26,420 bases of DNA from UBA5972 sp964588725 (GCA_964588725.1 CAZPQL010000042.1:1-26420); one strand, 5' to 3'. Positions 14,336 to 23,274 are shown, counted from the first letter of the stretch. A program made the numbers and translations. Notes: generated from the sequence alone by a model not told the origin.

Positions 14336-15092
14336 TCTGGAGCTTCTGCGCGACGGAGCTATGGCGGCCGGCGAAATTGCGCGGCGGCACTTCAAATCGT
14401 CGCCGGAAATATGGGACAAAGGCAGCGGTCTGGGCCCGGTGACCGAGGCTGACCTCGAGATCAACAAAATGCTCTGCGCCGAGCTGACGTCCAGCCGACC
14501 GGATTACGGGTGGTTATCAGAGGAAAGCGAAGACAGTACCAACCGGCTGTCGTGTGAACGGGTATTCATTATCGATCCTATCGACGGGACGCGTTCTTTT
14601 ATCAATGGCAGTACCACGTTCGCACATTCTTTGGCTGTTGCCGATCACGGAGAGATTACAGTTGCTGTGGTTTACCTGCCGCTGCTTGACAAAACATACG
14701 TCGCTCGTCGCGGTCACGGCGCGTATTTGAACGGTGAACGAATAAACTGCGCCACCGTGGAGCATATTGAAAGCGCCCGCGTTTTAGCCGCAAAGTCGCA
14801 AATGAACCCGGATCTGTGGAAGGGTGGCGTACCGCCCTTTGACAGACATTTCAGATCTTCGCTGGCCTACCGTATGTGCCTTGTCGCCGACGGCGAATTT
14901 AACGCCATGCTGACGCTGCGCGACGCGTGGGAATGGGATATCGCCGCGGGTGTGCTGATGTGCCAGGAATCCGGTGCGGTGGTCAGCGACAGATTGCGCG
15001 CGCCACTAAGATTTAACAATGCCCACCCGCAGACCGCTGGTGTTATTGCGGCGGCGCACCCTCTCCACGACAGGATCGTGGAAAGACTCTAG
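14322..15092 (+). CDS. Inositol monophosphatase family protein, CysQ-like 3'(2'),5'-bisphosphate nucleotidase
   Basis: 256 residues of the lithium-sensitive Mg-dependent phosphatase fold: WLSEESED with metal ligand Glu67 or 68, IIDPIDGTRSFINGS with DPIDGT at 85-90, and WEWDIAAG near 204. In Rhodobacterales, members at this position are usually annotated as CysQ-type enzymes that recycle PAP from sulfate assimilation, but inositol-phosphate activity cannot be excluded. The proposed start is TTG at 14322, 14 bases inside pmbA, with AAGGA 7 bases before it. A GTG at 14328 is an alternative. The two genes are translationally coupled. Confidence 0.88.
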   Translation: MPVSDLELLRDGAMAAGEIARRHFKSSPEIWDKGSGLGPVTEADLEINKMLCAELTSSRPDYGWLSEESEDSTNRLSCERVFIIDPIDGTRSFINGSTTFAHSLAVADHGEITVAVVYLPLLDKTYVARRGHGAYLNGERINCATVEHIESARVLAAKSQMNPDLWKGGVPPFDRHFRSSLAYRMCLVADGEFNAMLTLRDAWEWDIAAGVLMCQESGAVVSDRLRAPLRFNNAHPQTAGVIAAAHPLHDRIVERL

Positions 15093-15161
15093 ATATAGCG
15101 CAATTTTGGCGCTAGACCGCACCGATACAGTAATGTCCGATCGTCACGCAGGAAGGCACAC

Positions 15162-15404
15162 ATGGCACAACGTCTACATCTTGTTTTTGGTGGTGAATTG
15201 AAAAGCCCCGAGTCCAAGGCTTTTCGCGATCCGGACAATATAGATATCGTCGGAATTTTCCCGAATTATCAGGCGGCATACGACGCGTGGAAGGGTGCAG
15301 CGCATAAATCGGTCGATAATGCCCACGCCCGCTATTTCATTGCGCACTTGCACCGGCTGCGCGACGAGGAACTCCCGGCGGGCCCCACCGAAGAACTGAG
15401 TTAA
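15162..15404 (+). CDS. DUF4170 family protein
   Basis: 80 residues with the family pattern LHLVFGGELKSP, IVGIFPNYQAAYDAWKGAA and VDNAHARYFIAHLHRLRDEE. The ribosome site GGAAGG precedes the ATG at 15162. Function unknown; the gene is regularly found just before kdtA, so a role in lipid A or outer-membrane assembly is plausible but unproven. Confidence 0.9.
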   Translation: MAQRLHLVFGGELKSPESKAFRDPDNIDIVGIFPNYQAAYDAWKGAAHKSVDNAHARYFIAHLHRLRDEELPAGPTEELS

Positions 15405-15418
15405 AGGGGCGACGGGTC

Positions 15419-16720
15419 ATGGGGCACTCTATCGGTTTGGCGGTCTATCTTGCCTTTTCGGCCCGCGCGCAAAGATACGCAAAGCGGCGGCTTGATGCCC
15501 GCCAAGAAGAAGGTAAAGAAGACGCCGACCGTATCAGCGAACGCTTTGGAACCACGGACAAGACGCGCAGTTCCGGTCATCTGGTCTGGTTCCATGCGGC
15601 CTCGGTTGGCGAATCGCTGTCTATTCTGGAACTCATCCGGCGCTTAGGCGATCGGCGCACCGATCTGAATTTTTTGGTGACAACCGGAACGACAACGTCA
15701 GCTGCGCTGATCGCTACGCGTCTTCCTGCGCGCACGATTCACCAGTTTGTGCCGGTGGACACACTGGATGCGGTTGATCGGTTTCTGGACTTCTGGCACC
15801 CTGATTTGGCGGTCTGGACCGAAAGTGAGCTGTGGCCAACCCTGATCACCCGCACACGTGCGCGGGGGGTGCCAATGATTTTGATCAATGCCCGGATTTC
15901 ACAGCGAACACACCGCGCGTGGCGCTGGTTTCCGGGTTTCTCCGCGTCGCTGCTTCAACGGTTTGATTTCGCTTTGGTGCAAGACAAAAACACGGCGCAA
16001 TACCTGCACAGGCTTGGAATGCCGCGCAGCCGAATGGACGTTGTCGGCACACTGAAAGAGGGATCGGCGGCCCTACCCTTTGATGAGTCCGAGCGCCTGC
16101 GTTTGGCAAGCCAATTAGAGTCTCGTCCGGTCTGGCTGGCGGCCTCGACCCATGACGGAGAGGAATTGATCGCCGCCAAAGCCCACAGGACCGCCGCACG
16201 GTCGACCCAAAGGATGCTGTTGATAATTGCTCCGCGACATCCGGCACGTGGCCCGGAAGTCGCGCAAATGCTGACCGAGGACGGTTGGAAAATTAAAGTG
16301 CGTTCCAAAGGCGAAGTTCCAGACCAAAGCACACAAATTTATCTGGCCGATACTCTGGGCGAAATGGGCCTGTGGTACCGGCTGGCTCCGGTGTGTTTTC
16401 TGGGTGGTTCACTGGCCAATATCGGCGGGCACAACCCGTTTGAACCCGCAGCGCTTGGATCCGCCATAATTCACGGTCCACATATCCAAAAAGTTGCCGA
16501 TATATACGAAAAGCTGGCCGACGCGGGGGCAACTGTCGAAGTCCGTTCGACAAAACAGCTCGCGGCGGCGGTGACCCGAACCCTTTCACCTGAAAAGGCA
16601 GCGGCAATGGCGCACGCGGCTTGGAGCGTGTCGTCCAGCGGTGCGGAAGTGACCGACCGTGCGCTGAAACTACTGCTTGAATATCTGCCGGATGCGGATA
16701 ATTCCGATGCAGCCGCCTGA
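15419..16720 (+). CDS. kdtA: 3-deoxy-D-manno-octulosonic acid (Kdo) transferase
   Basis: 433 residues, full length for WaaA/KdtA, which transfers Kdo from CMP-Kdo to lipid IVA at the inner membrane. Seen: an N-terminal region with the acidic ERFG motif containing the probable catalytic Glu, WFHAASVGES, FVPVDTLDAVDRFLDFWHPD, TESELWPTL, INARISQRTHRAWR, the second GT-B domain with IAPRHPARG, and FLGGSLANIGGHNPFEPAALG near the C-terminus, which binds the nucleotide. Start ATG at 15419, 14 bases after DUF4170; it overlaps lpxK by 14 bases, so the order kdtA-lpxK is an operon for sequential lipid A steps. Confidence 0.95.
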   Translation: MGHSIGLAVYLAFSARAQRYAKRRLDARQEEGKEDADRISERFGTTDKTRSSGHLVWFHAASVGESLSILELIRRLGDRRTDLNFLVTTGTTTSAALIATRLPARTIHQFVPVDTLDAVDRFLDFWHPDLAVWTESELWPTLITRTRARGVPMILINARISQRTHRAWRWFPGFSASLLQRFDFALVQDKNTAQYLHRLGMPRSRMDVVGTLKEGSAALPFDESERLRLASQLESRPVWLAASTHDGEELIAAKAHRTAARSTQRMLLIIAPRHPARGPEVAQMLTEDGWKIKVRSKGEVPDQSTQIYLADTLGEMGLWYRLAPVCFLGGSLANIGGHNPFEPAALGSAIIHGPHIQKVADIYEKLADAGATVEVRSTKQLAAAVTRTLSPEKAAAMAHAAWSVSSSGAEVTDRALKLLLEYLPDADNSDAAA

Positions 16721-17714
16721 GTTCTGGCAAAACTCACCGACGCGACCGGGCGGTCTGGCCGCCTTGTTGTGGCCTTTGTCGATGATTTGGAAATGGCAAA
16801 CCCGACGCAGGTTGGCACGTGGTGCATGGCGCAGGGTTGGTGTACCGGTCATTTGCGTGGGAAACGCCACTTTGGGCGGCAGCGGCAAAACCCCAACGGT
16901 GATGGCGTTGGTGGCGCTCTTAAAAGACAAGGGATATTCCCCCCATGTGGTGACCCGCGGATTCGGGGGATCATTGCCGGGGCCAACTCTGGTGCAGGAA
17001 CGTTTCCATACTGCGCGGCAGGTTGGTGACGAACCGCTGTTGTTGGCCGCTTTTTGCAATACCTGGGTATCACGGGACCGCCACGCGGGTGCGCAGGCGG
17101 CAGCCCATGCCGGAGCCGACGTTATTTTGTTGGACGATGGGTTTCAGAACCCCGGTCTGGCCAAGGACGTATCCATATTGGTCGTTGATGCGCAGACGGG
17201 TTTCGGTAATGGACGGGTGGTGCCCTCTGGCCCGCTGCGCGAATCCGTCGCCGATGCGGTGGCGCGTGCCGACATTGTCTTACTGGTGGGCAATTCTGAT
17301 CGTGTTTCCGAATTCAGCAACGACGAAATCCGGCTTTCAGGCCGTCAGGTGATGCATGGCGAAATCAAACCGCTGGATACAGGTATGGTTTGGCGTGGCC
17401 AAAAAGTTTTGGCCTTCGCCGGTATCGCCCGCCCGGCAAAGTTTTTTGCGACGCTGCAGTCACTGGGTGCTGACGTAGTTCAAACCGAGGCACTTTCGGA
17501 CCATCAGGTATTGACGCCCCAACTCATGCACCGCCTGCAAAATCAGGCTTTTGCACTGGACGCGCAGTTGGTGACAACTGAAAAAGACGCCGTGCGTCTG
17601 CCGATAGACTTGCGCACCGAGGTTCTGACGTTGCCGGTGCGGATGGTTTTTGGCGACACGGGCGCTTTGGTAGACTTGTTGATCAAGAAGGCGGGGATCA
17701 TGCCACCTGCCTGA
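16707..17714 (+). CDS. lpxK: Tetraacyldisaccharide 4'-kinase
   Basis: 335 residues from ATG 16707. LpxK phosphorylates the 4' position of lipid A disaccharide at the inner membrane. Motifs: the N-terminal amphipathic helix (PPEFW...LWPLSMIWKW), the Walker A loop VGNATLGGSGKTPTV at 51-65, TRGFGGSLPG, VILLDDGFQNPGLAKDVSILVVDA (the LpxK hallmark), and FAGIARPAKFFATLQSLGADV near the end. An upstream start at 16677 would add 10 residues; 16707 fits family length better. The first codons lie inside the end of kdtA. The end is 5 bases from the convergent DsbA-like gene. Confidence 0.95.
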   Translation: MQPPEFWQNSPTRPGGLAALLWPLSMIWKWQTRRRLARGAWRRVGVPVICVGNATLGGSGKTPTVMALVALLKDKGYSPHVVTRGFGGSLPGPTLVQERFHTARQVGDEPLLLAAFCNTWVSRDRHAGAQAAAHAGADVILLDDGFQNPGLAKDVSILVVDAQTGFGNGRVVPSGPLRESVADAVARADIVLLVGNSDRVSEFSNDEIRLSGRQVMHGEIKPLDTGMVWRGQKVLAFAGIARPAKFFATLQSLGADVVQTEALSDHQVLTPQLMHRLQNQAFALDAQLVTTEKDAVRLPIDLRTEVLTLPVRMVFGDTGALVDLLIKKAGIMPPA

Positions 17715-17719
17715 ACTAA

Positions 17720-18427
17720 TCAGCCATCGACCAGAGCATTGATTATATCGGCAAATTCCTCGTAGCGCATATTCGAATAATTTTTGCCGTTGATCAAAAA
17801 TGACGGCGTAGAATTGATGCCGTCGCGCGCTGTATTTTCCTGATAAGCGGCCACAAGAGCCTTGGCTTTGTTTTCATCCTGAAGGCATGTGTTCATTTCG
17901 GCGTCGTTCATACCGGCCAGACGACCCAACTGCAGCAGGTTCGCGGTAATCGTGGCGCTGTCTTCGCCTTGGGTCCATTCGCCTTGTTTTCGGTAAATCA
18001 GGTCGGCAATGCCAAAGTAACGCTCCGGACCACCGCAGCGCGCCAAGATTGACGCCCACAAACCAAGGCGGTCAAAATACACGTCGCGCACCACAAAGCG
18101 CACTTTACCGGTGTCAACAAAGTTTGTTTTGATGTCACCGAAAACGTTCTCGTGAAAATTACGGCAATGCGGGCAGGTGAAAGAGGCGTACTCGATAATT
18201 GTGACCGGTGCGTTAGCGTCACCTATGGCCATTTCCAAAATGGCAGGTAAGTCTTCATTTTCTGGCGCTACCGTTTCCGCTGCCGGTTCTGCAACTGTTT
18301 CGGTAGCGGCGCTGCTTGTCGTGTCGTTGTTAGCAGATTCGGGTGCTTCATCCGGTCCGAAAACAAAATAGCCACCGGCGGCCAGAGCAGCCACGGCAGC
18401 CAGTGCCAGTATCAAATTGCGTGACAT
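17720..18427 (-). CDS. DsbA-family thioredoxin-fold protein, membrane-anchored or exported
   Basis: 235 residues. The N-terminus (MSRNLILALAAVAALAAGGYF) is a signal peptide or membrane anchor, followed by a ~35-residue low-complexity linker rich in Ala, Glu and Thr. The thioredoxin domain has the active site CPHC at 85-88 in EYASFTCPHCRNFH, and a cis-proline region NSTPSFLINGK. CPHC is the E. coli DsbA motif, so oxidase activity is likely, acting in the periplasm. Rhodobacterales commonly carry this gene between dciA and smc. Here it shares the strand with the DciA-like gene but ends against lpxK, so no smc follows. Confidence 0.92.
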   Translation of the reverse strand: MSRNLILALAAVAALAAGGYFVFGPDEAPESANNDTTSSAATETVAEPAAETVAPENEDLPAILEMAIGDANAPVTIIEYASFTCPHCRNFHENVFGDIKTNFVDTGKVRFVVRDVYFDRLGLWASILARCGGPERYFGIADLIYRKQGEWTQGEDSATITANLLQLGRLAGMNDAEMNTCLQDENKAKALVAAYQENTARDGINSTPSFLINGKNYSNMRYEEFADIINALVDG

Positions 18428-18459
18428 TACTTGTCCCTTTCCAAGCCCATATGCGTGGC

Positions 18460-18996
18460 TTAACTTTTTTGACGTGTTAGAATGTTATGGCCCAGAGTTT
18501 CAAGCGCCGCCTGCAAATCTTTATTCTCCAGCGGATCAAGCGAACGCCTCAGCGCGTCTTTTTGATCATCGGTTGGCGCGGCTGCGCCACTGTCCTGCTG
18601 CGCCGCAAATTCCGTGGGCGCCTGAGCAAAACCGGTCGCAGTGGTTTGGGTGACGACGATGCGCGATATGGCGGCGTAGCCATAGCAGGCGTTCACCCGG
18701 TCCTGAATACGCGGCAGTTCGGCCTGCACAATAGGCGCGTTAGAGCCAGTGCACAACAAGGTCAAAGTTGCACCAAGGCCCTGCCGACCATAGGAAACCT
18801 TGACGGGTTCGGCCAAAGCGGCGGTAGCGGCCCCGACGATCTCGGCCCATTGGATGAGCAGGCGGGTCTGCGCGAATCCACGCTTTTCGCCCGCGACGCG
18901 AATATTGTTCTGCAACAGACCGCCGGCCTGAACGAAACCACGCGCGTGTCTTGCGTGTTTTTTGTGTTTCGTAGTTTTTGCGGCGGTGCGGCTCAT
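18460..18996 (-). CDS. DUF721 / DciA-family protein
   Basis: 178 residues. The first 20 are strongly basic (AAKTTKHKKHARHARGF). A DUF721 core follows: WAEIVGAATAALAEPVKVSY, LTLLCTGSNAPIVQAELPRI, and NACYGYAAISRIVV. DciA proteins interact with the replicative helicase DnaB and help load it in bacteria lacking DnaC. The C-terminal 60 residues are poorly conserved and polar. It is divergent from mutY with 83 bases between the starts, the usual alphaproteobacterial arrangement. Confidence 0.88.
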   Translation of the reverse strand: MSRTAAKTTKHKKHARHARGFVQAGGLLQNNIRVAGEKRGFAQTRLLIQWAEIVGAATAALAEPVKVSYGRQGLGATLTLLCTGSNAPIVQAELPRIQDRVNACYGYAAISRIVVTQTTATGFAQAPTEFAAQQDSGAAAPTDDQKDALRRSLDPLENKDLQAALETLGHNILTRQKS

Positions 18997-19079
18997 GGTG
19001 TTCCAGAATTATTTCACTTGCTATTCTACGCGCGGACGGAAATCTTGCCAGCCAGAAAACATCGAATAACCCATAAAGA

Positions 19080-20132
19080 TTGTGTGATGCGTTGACGCAT
19101 TTATCCACCACATTATTGAACTGGTACGACGACCACGCCCGTGTTTTGCCGTGGCGCATGCCTCCGGCTGCCTCACGCGTGGGTGTATTCCCTGACCCCT
19201 ACCACGTCTGGCTGTCGGAAATTATGTTGCAGCAAACCACCGTCACGGCCGTTATACCGTATTATTCCAGGTTTTTGACACTCTGGCCCGATCTATTGAA
19301 ACTGGCGGCGGCAGACGATGACAGGGTTATGGCCGCGTGGGCGGGGCTTGGTTATTATGCGCGCGCGCGAAACCTGCTGGCGTGCGCGCGGTCGGTACGC
19401 GATCAGTATGGCGGCGTTTTTCCGCGATCCAATCACGAACTTCGCGCCCTGCCCGGCATCGGGCCCTACACAGCTGCCGCGATTGGTGCCATTGCATTTG
19501 GGCAGCCGGAAACCGTCGTGGACGGAAATGTTGAACGGGTGATGGCCCGTCTGTACGACGTAGAAACGCCGTTACCCGCGGCCAAGAAAGTACTGACCGA
19601 CCTTGCAGGTGCGCTGACGCCGCAAAGCCGTGCGGGGGACTATGCGCAGGCGGTGATGGATTTGGGGTCGACAGTCTGCACACCGCGCAACCCGAACTGC
19701 GGGCACTGTCCGTGGCGGGTTCATTGCGCCGGATTTGCACAGGGCACCCAAAATGAACTGCCGCATCGCGAATCCCAAAAACAGCGGCCGCACCGACACG
19801 GTTTTGCCTATGTGGCCCGTCGCGGCGACGGCGCGCTGCTTTTGGAAACGCGACCCAAAAACGGATTGCTTGGCGGGATGCTTGGCTGGCCGGGTTCAAG
19901 CTGGGACGACAGCCCCGAATTCAACCCGCCGTTCAGCGCCGATTGGATGGCGCGACCCGGTTCCGTCCGCCATATTTTCACCCATTTTTCCGTTGAGATT
20001 GCCGTTTATACCGCAACAGTGCCGCAGGATTTCAAAACGCAGACGGGCGCTTTTACAAAAGAACAGGATTTTGACATCACCGCACTCCCCAGCCTGATGC
20101 GTAAAATCCATGCACACGCAACGGCGCGTTAA
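19080..20132 (+). CDS. mutY: Adenine DNA glycosylase
   Basis: 350 residues from a TTG at 19080; TTG at 19092 is an alternative, and no good ribosome site marks either. MutY removes adenine mispaired with 8-oxoguanine. Seen: LPWR at 23-26, SEIMLQQTTV with catalytic Glu47, LPGIGPYTAAAIGAIAF (HhH), VVDGNVERVMAR with catalytic Asp148, and the 4Fe-4S ligands Cys200, 207, 210, 216 with C-x6-C-x2-C-x5-C spacing. The C-terminal NUDIX-like domain recognising oxoG is present (LLLETRPKNGLLGGMLGWPG, HIFTHFSVEI). All catalytic features are intact. Confidence 0.95.
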   Translation: MCDALTHLSTTLLNWYDDHARVLPWRMPPAASRVGVFPDPYHVWLSEIMLQQTTVTAVIPYYSRFLTLWPDLLKLAAADDDRVMAAWAGLGYYARARNLLACARSVRDQYGGVFPRSNHELRALPGIGPYTAAAIGAIAFGQPETVVDGNVERVMARLYDVETPLPAAKKVLTDLAGALTPQSRAGDYAQAVMDLGSTVCTPRNPNCGHCPWRVHCAGFAQGTQNELPHRESQKQRPHRHGFAYVARRGDGALLLETRPKNGLLGGMLGWPGSSWDDSPEFNPPFSADWMARPGSVRHIFTHFSVEIAVYTATVPQDFKTQTGAFTKEQDFDITALPSLMRKIHAHATAR

Positions 20133-20156
20133 TCGGGGTTTGAGAAAAACAAAAAA

Positions 20157-20179
20157 CGCTGTAAACCTTGCGTACAGCG
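20157..20179 (-). terminator. Hairpin reading as a terminator on the minus strand
   Basis: CGCTGTA at 20157-20163 and TACAGCG at 20173-20179 are perfect inverses. The left flank is A-rich, so it reads as a hairpin plus T-run only on the minus strand, where it may stop antisense transcription entering mutY. On the plus strand it lacks a T-run and lies just before alkB. Confidence 0.4.
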
Positions 20180-20195
20180 CCTATCGGAGAACAAC

Positions 20196-21338
20196 ATGCC
20201 GCCGCTAAAAGACGTCTCAGGAATCACAAATGCGTTGCCGTTCTGGCTATCCCTGCTCACTGTGCCTTTGGTGGCGGTGGGATTAGTCAATGGCGGCTGG
20301 ACTGTGTGGATTGTGCCGCTCTATGCATGGGGGATGATTTCAATACTGGATAATATTGCCGGTCTCGAGCTAAGAAACATCGATCCCCAGACTCCCGAAG
20401 ACAAATTATTCTGGTACCATCTGGTTACGATTATCTGGTTTCCCATTCAGTTCATAATGGTGTTTTCCGCGATTTACGTTCTGACCCGTGGCGATCAGTT
20501 CAGCGGCGCAGCCAGGATCGGCATGATGTTTGGCGTTGGCGTGGCGTCGGGATCGATCGGGATAAATTACGCGCACGAGCTGATGCACCGCAAAGGCCGT
20601 CTCGAACGCTGGTTGGCCGATTTGCTGATGGCAATGGCACTGTACGGGCATTTTCGATCAGAGCACCTGCTGGTGCACCACGTACACGTGGCTACGCCGC
20701 ACGACGCGGTCACGGCGCGCTACAACGAAGGCTTCCACAGGTTTTTCCCCCGCGTTTTGTACCAGTGTTTTATCTCTGCGTGGCGCGCTGAAAAAACGTT
20801 GCTGGCGCGCCGCCAGCTACCGGTATTGGCACCAGGCAACCCGTTTTGGCGCTACGGTGCGTTGCAATTTGCGTTTTTGTTTCTGGCTTATTTGCTTGGT
20901 GGTTGGGCCGGTATTGGCCTGTTCGCGTTTCAGGCGTTCGTGGCTATTTGGCAATTGGAGCTGGTCAATTACGTGGAACATTACGGATTGACGCGAAAGT
21001 ATCTTGGTGGCGGAAAATTCGAACACTGCAAGCCACAGCATTCTTGGAATTCGGCCAAAAAAGTATCGAACCTTTTGCTGATCAATTTGCAGCGTCATTC
21101 GGACCATCATTTCAAACCAGACCGGAGTTTTCCGCTGTTGCAGAACCACGCCAAAGAAAGCGCACCTCAATTGCCGTTTGGCTATTCGGTCATGACAGTG
21201 ATGGCGATGATTCCAGTCTTATGGCGTCGCCGCATGAATCCACGCGTGCGCAAATGGCGTGCGATGTATTATCCGGAAGTGGTTGACTGGTCGCCTTACA
21301 AGATAGGCCACCATTCAGAGCCGGAAACAGCCAAATAA
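20196..21338 (+). CDS. alkB: Alkane 1-monooxygenase (AlkB-type integral-membrane di-iron)
   Basis: 380 residues with about six membrane segments. The histidine boxes of non-haem di-iron AlkB are complete: HELMH at 127-131, EHLLVHH at 156-162, and LQRHSDHH at 298-305, plus the AlkB-specific NYVEHYGL at 258-265. The enzyme hydroxylates terminal carbons of medium-chain alkanes, using electrons from rubredoxin and rubredoxin reductase. Neither partner is in the window, as is usual for roseobacter alkB genes. The ribosome site GGAGAA is strong. The gene is convergent with ccrM and ends 24 bases from it. Confidence 0.93.
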   Translation: MPPLKDVSGITNALPFWLSLLTVPLVAVGLVNGGWTVWIVPLYAWGMISILDNIAGLELRNIDPQTPEDKLFWYHLVTIIWFPIQFIMVFSAIYVLTRGDQFSGAARIGMMFGVGVASGSIGINYAHELMHRKGRLERWLADLLMAMALYGHFRSEHLLVHHVHVATPHDAVTARYNEGFHRFFPRVLYQCFISAWRAEKTLLARRQLPVLAPGNPFWRYGALQFAFLFLAYLLGGWAGIGLFAFQAFVAIWQLELVNYVEHYGLTRKYLGGGKFEHCKPQHSWNSAKKVSNLLLINLQRHSDHHFKPDRSFPLLQNHAKESAPQLPFGYSVMTVMAMIPVLWRRRMNPRVRKWRAMYYPEVVDWSPYKIGHHSEPETAK

Positions 21339-21362
21339 CGTCCCACTGTTACCTGATGTCCA

Positions 21363-22478
21363 TTATAGTGCCGACTGGTTCATTTCAGAACGGATTTGCT
21401 GGCGCAACAGATCGATCGGGATCATTTTGCCGTCGCGCTGAAAGCTCCAGAACGTCCAGCCGTTACAGGATGGTGCCCCTTCAAGCGCAGCCCCAACCTG
21501 ATGTATGGATCCGCGTGTGTCTTCGGATATCAGGGTGCCGTCAGCGCGAACTTTGGCTTGGTGACGCCCGTTTAGCGATGACAGGATTTCGCCCGGTCGC
21601 AACATGCCGCGTTCGACCAGCTGCCCGAATGGAACCCGGGGTTCTGCCCGTTTGGACGTTGACACGGCCAGCGCGCCAATGTCGTATTTGCGCGCGTTGT
21701 CGACGCGCTTTTGCGCAACTTTTCGGTATGCAGCTTCGCGCTCGATTCCGATGAAATCACGCCCGAGCATTTTGGCGACCGCGCCGGTCGTGCCTGTACC
21801 AAAGAACGGATCAAGCACCACGTCGCCCTGATTGGTGGAGCCCACCAAAACACGGTGCAGCAGTGATTCCGGTTTTTGGGTCGGATGGGCCTTGTCGCCG
21901 TTTTCATCTTTTAGCCGCTCGTGGCCGTTACAAATTGGCAGCACCCAGTCGCTCCGCATCTGGATACCTTCGTTCAGGGCTTTCAGCGCTTCGTAATTGA
22001 AGGTGTATTTGGATTTCTCGCATTTGGATGCCCAGATCATGGTTTCATGGGCATTGGTCAGGCGCATACCGCGAAAATTCGGCATGGGGTTTGATTTTCG
22101 CCAAACCACGTCATTCAGAATCCAAAGCCCTGCGTTCTGCATGGCCGTGCCCACACGAAAAATGTTGTGATAAGACCCGATAACCCACATGGCCCCGTGG
22201 GGTTTCAACAGCCGCTTTGCCGCTGTTAACCAGTCTATGGTGAATCGATCATAGACATCGAACGAGGCAAACTGATCCCAGTCGTCATCCACTGCGTCGA
22301 CCTTGGAATTGTCGGGACGGTGCAGATCGCCCTTCAATTGCAGATTATAAGGGGGATCGGCAAAAATCAGATCGACCGAATTGGCGGGCAACCCGTTCAT
22401 CACGTCGATGCAATCGCCGGCCAATATCCGGTTCAGCGGCAGCGGTTGCTGCTTTTTGGTACTCTTCTTGGTCGTCAT
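21363..22478 (-). CDS. ccrM: Cell-cycle DNA adenine methyltransferase CcrM (GANTC)
   Basis: 371 residues from ATG 22478; an upstream start at 22559 would add 27 residues unlike the family. Beta-class order: DPPYNLQLKGDL (DPPY at 41-44) precedes the AdoMet motif LDPFFGTGTTGAVA. The C-terminal extension (PFGQLVERGMLRPGEILSS, APSCNGWTFWSFQRDGKMIPID) is the specificity domain peculiar to CcrM. The family methylates the adenine in GANTC after replication and helps set cell-cycle gene expression in alphaproteobacteria. It lies 90 bases downstream of rnhB, with its own promoter containing GANTC sites. Confidence 0.95.
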   Translation of the reverse strand: MTTKKSTKKQQPLPLNRILAGDCIDVMNGLPANSVDLIFADPPYNLQLKGDLHRPDNSKVDAVDDDWDQFASFDVYDRFTIDWLTAAKRLLKPHGAMWVIGSYHNIFRVGTAMQNAGLWILNDVVWRKSNPMPNFRGMRLTNAHETMIWASKCEKSKYTFNYEALKALNEGIQMRSDWVLPICNGHERLKDENGDKAHPTQKPESLLHRVLVGSTNQGDVVLDPFFGTGTTGAVAKMLGRDFIGIEREAAYRKVAQKRVDNARKYDIGALAVSTSKRAEPRVPFGQLVERGMLRPGEILSSLNGRHQAKVRADGTLISEDTRGSIHQVGAALEGAPSCNGWTFWSFQRDGKMIPIDLLRQQIRSEMNQSAL

Positions 22479-22514
22479 CTCTGCCCCATGCGCTCTGCGC
22501 TTTTTGTTGGGGGT

Positions 22515-22557
22515 AAAATGATTCAAACAGGATTCCACGTCAATTTCTTTTTGAATC
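22515..22557 (-). promoter_or_regulatory. Candidate ccrM promoter with three GANTC sites
   Basis: On the minus strand, TTGACG (22543-22538) and CATTTT (22520-22515) are spaced 17 bases apart, about 37 bases before the ccrM start. GANTC sites lie at 22520-22524, 22531-22535 and 22553-22557, one touching the -10 box, one inside the spacer and one just upstream of -35. GANTC is CcrM's own target, so methylation state could feed back on transcription, as reported for the Caulobacter ccrM promoter. Confidence 0.6.
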
Positions 22558-22567
22558 AAGGGGTTAA

Positions 22568-23182
22568 TTAAATTTGTTGATACAATATGTTGTGGATAGG
22601 TTTGAACGAACGCCTATGATGCGGGGTTACACCAAGGGTTTTCAGCGCCTCAATATGCGCTTTGGTGCCGTATCCGGCGTTGGTTTCCCATCCATACCCA
22701 GGAAAATCACGCGCCAGACGCTGCATTTCGCGGTCGCGCGTAACTTTGGCGACGATCGACGCGGCGGCGATGCTTTGGCTTTTGCCGTCACCTTTTACGA
22801 TGCACTGCGCTGCACAAGATAATGCCGCAGGCATGCTGTTGCCGTCGATCAACGCCAAATCGATGGCTACAGGCAATCCGGCAATGGCGCGGCGCATCGC
22901 CAGATGAGTCGCCTGCAAAATATTAAGACGATCGATCTCTGAAACCGAGGCGCTGGCAACCGAAACGACGCAAGTCTTTTGAATGTTGTGAAACAGATGT
23001 TGTCTTGCCTTTGGTGACAGCTTTTTTGAATCGTTCAGACCATGGGGAATACGTTCAGGATCCAGAATAACCGCCGCCGCAGAAACCGGGCCGGCAAATG
23101 GTCCGCGGCCCGCCTCATCGACGCCCGCAACGATTCGCAGACCTTTGTTGATAGCAGTGGTTTCAAAGCAGAAGTCCGGCAT
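22568..23182 (-). CDS. rnhB: Ribonuclease HII
   Basis: 204 residues from ATG 23182, chosen because AGGGA sits 6 bases upstream; a TTG seven codons earlier is less likely. RNase HII cuts RNA in RNA-DNA hybrids and single ribonucleotides. It has GVDEAGRGPFAGPV with metal ligands Asp22 and Glu23, LNDSKKLSPKAR, the third acidic ligand in ALIDGNSMP, VKGDGKSQSIAAASIVAKVTRD, and GYGTKAHIEAL with the C-terminal HRRSFKPI. The family is complete. ccrM lies downstream on the same strand. Confidence 0.95.
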   Translation of the reverse strand: MPDFCFETTAINKGLRIVAGVDEAGRGPFAGPVSAAAVILDPERIPHGLNDSKKLSPKARQHLFHNIQKTCVVSVASASVSEIDRLNILQATHLAMRRAIAGLPVAIDLALIDGNSMPAALSCAAQCIVKGDGKSQSIAAASIVAKVTRDREMQRLARDFPGYGWETNAGYGTKAHIEALKTLGVTPHHRRSFKPIHNILYQQI

Positions 23183-23245
23183 TCTGATCCCTGGCTGTCG
23201 CAACTGCGATCATGCCGTCAGCCATTACCGTTTGAAAGCTCCAAA

Positions 23246-23274
23246 AAAAGACGGGGCAGAAACTGCCCCGTCTT
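23246..23274 (-). terminator. Strong Rho-independent terminator
   Basis: AAGACGGGGCAG and CTGCCCCGTCTT form a perfect 12-bp stem with a 3-base loop. On the minus strand the stem is followed by a T-run (A-run at 23243-23249 on the plus strand). It ends transcription of the small exported-protein gene that stops at 23354 and separates it from rnhB. Confidence 0.9.

Noticed and set aside
22558..22575. TTAATTAA near the ccrM promoter as a CtrA site
   Set aside because: CtrA boxes are TTAA-N7-TTAA; here the two TTAA are directly adjacent, and the site overlaps the rnhB stop.
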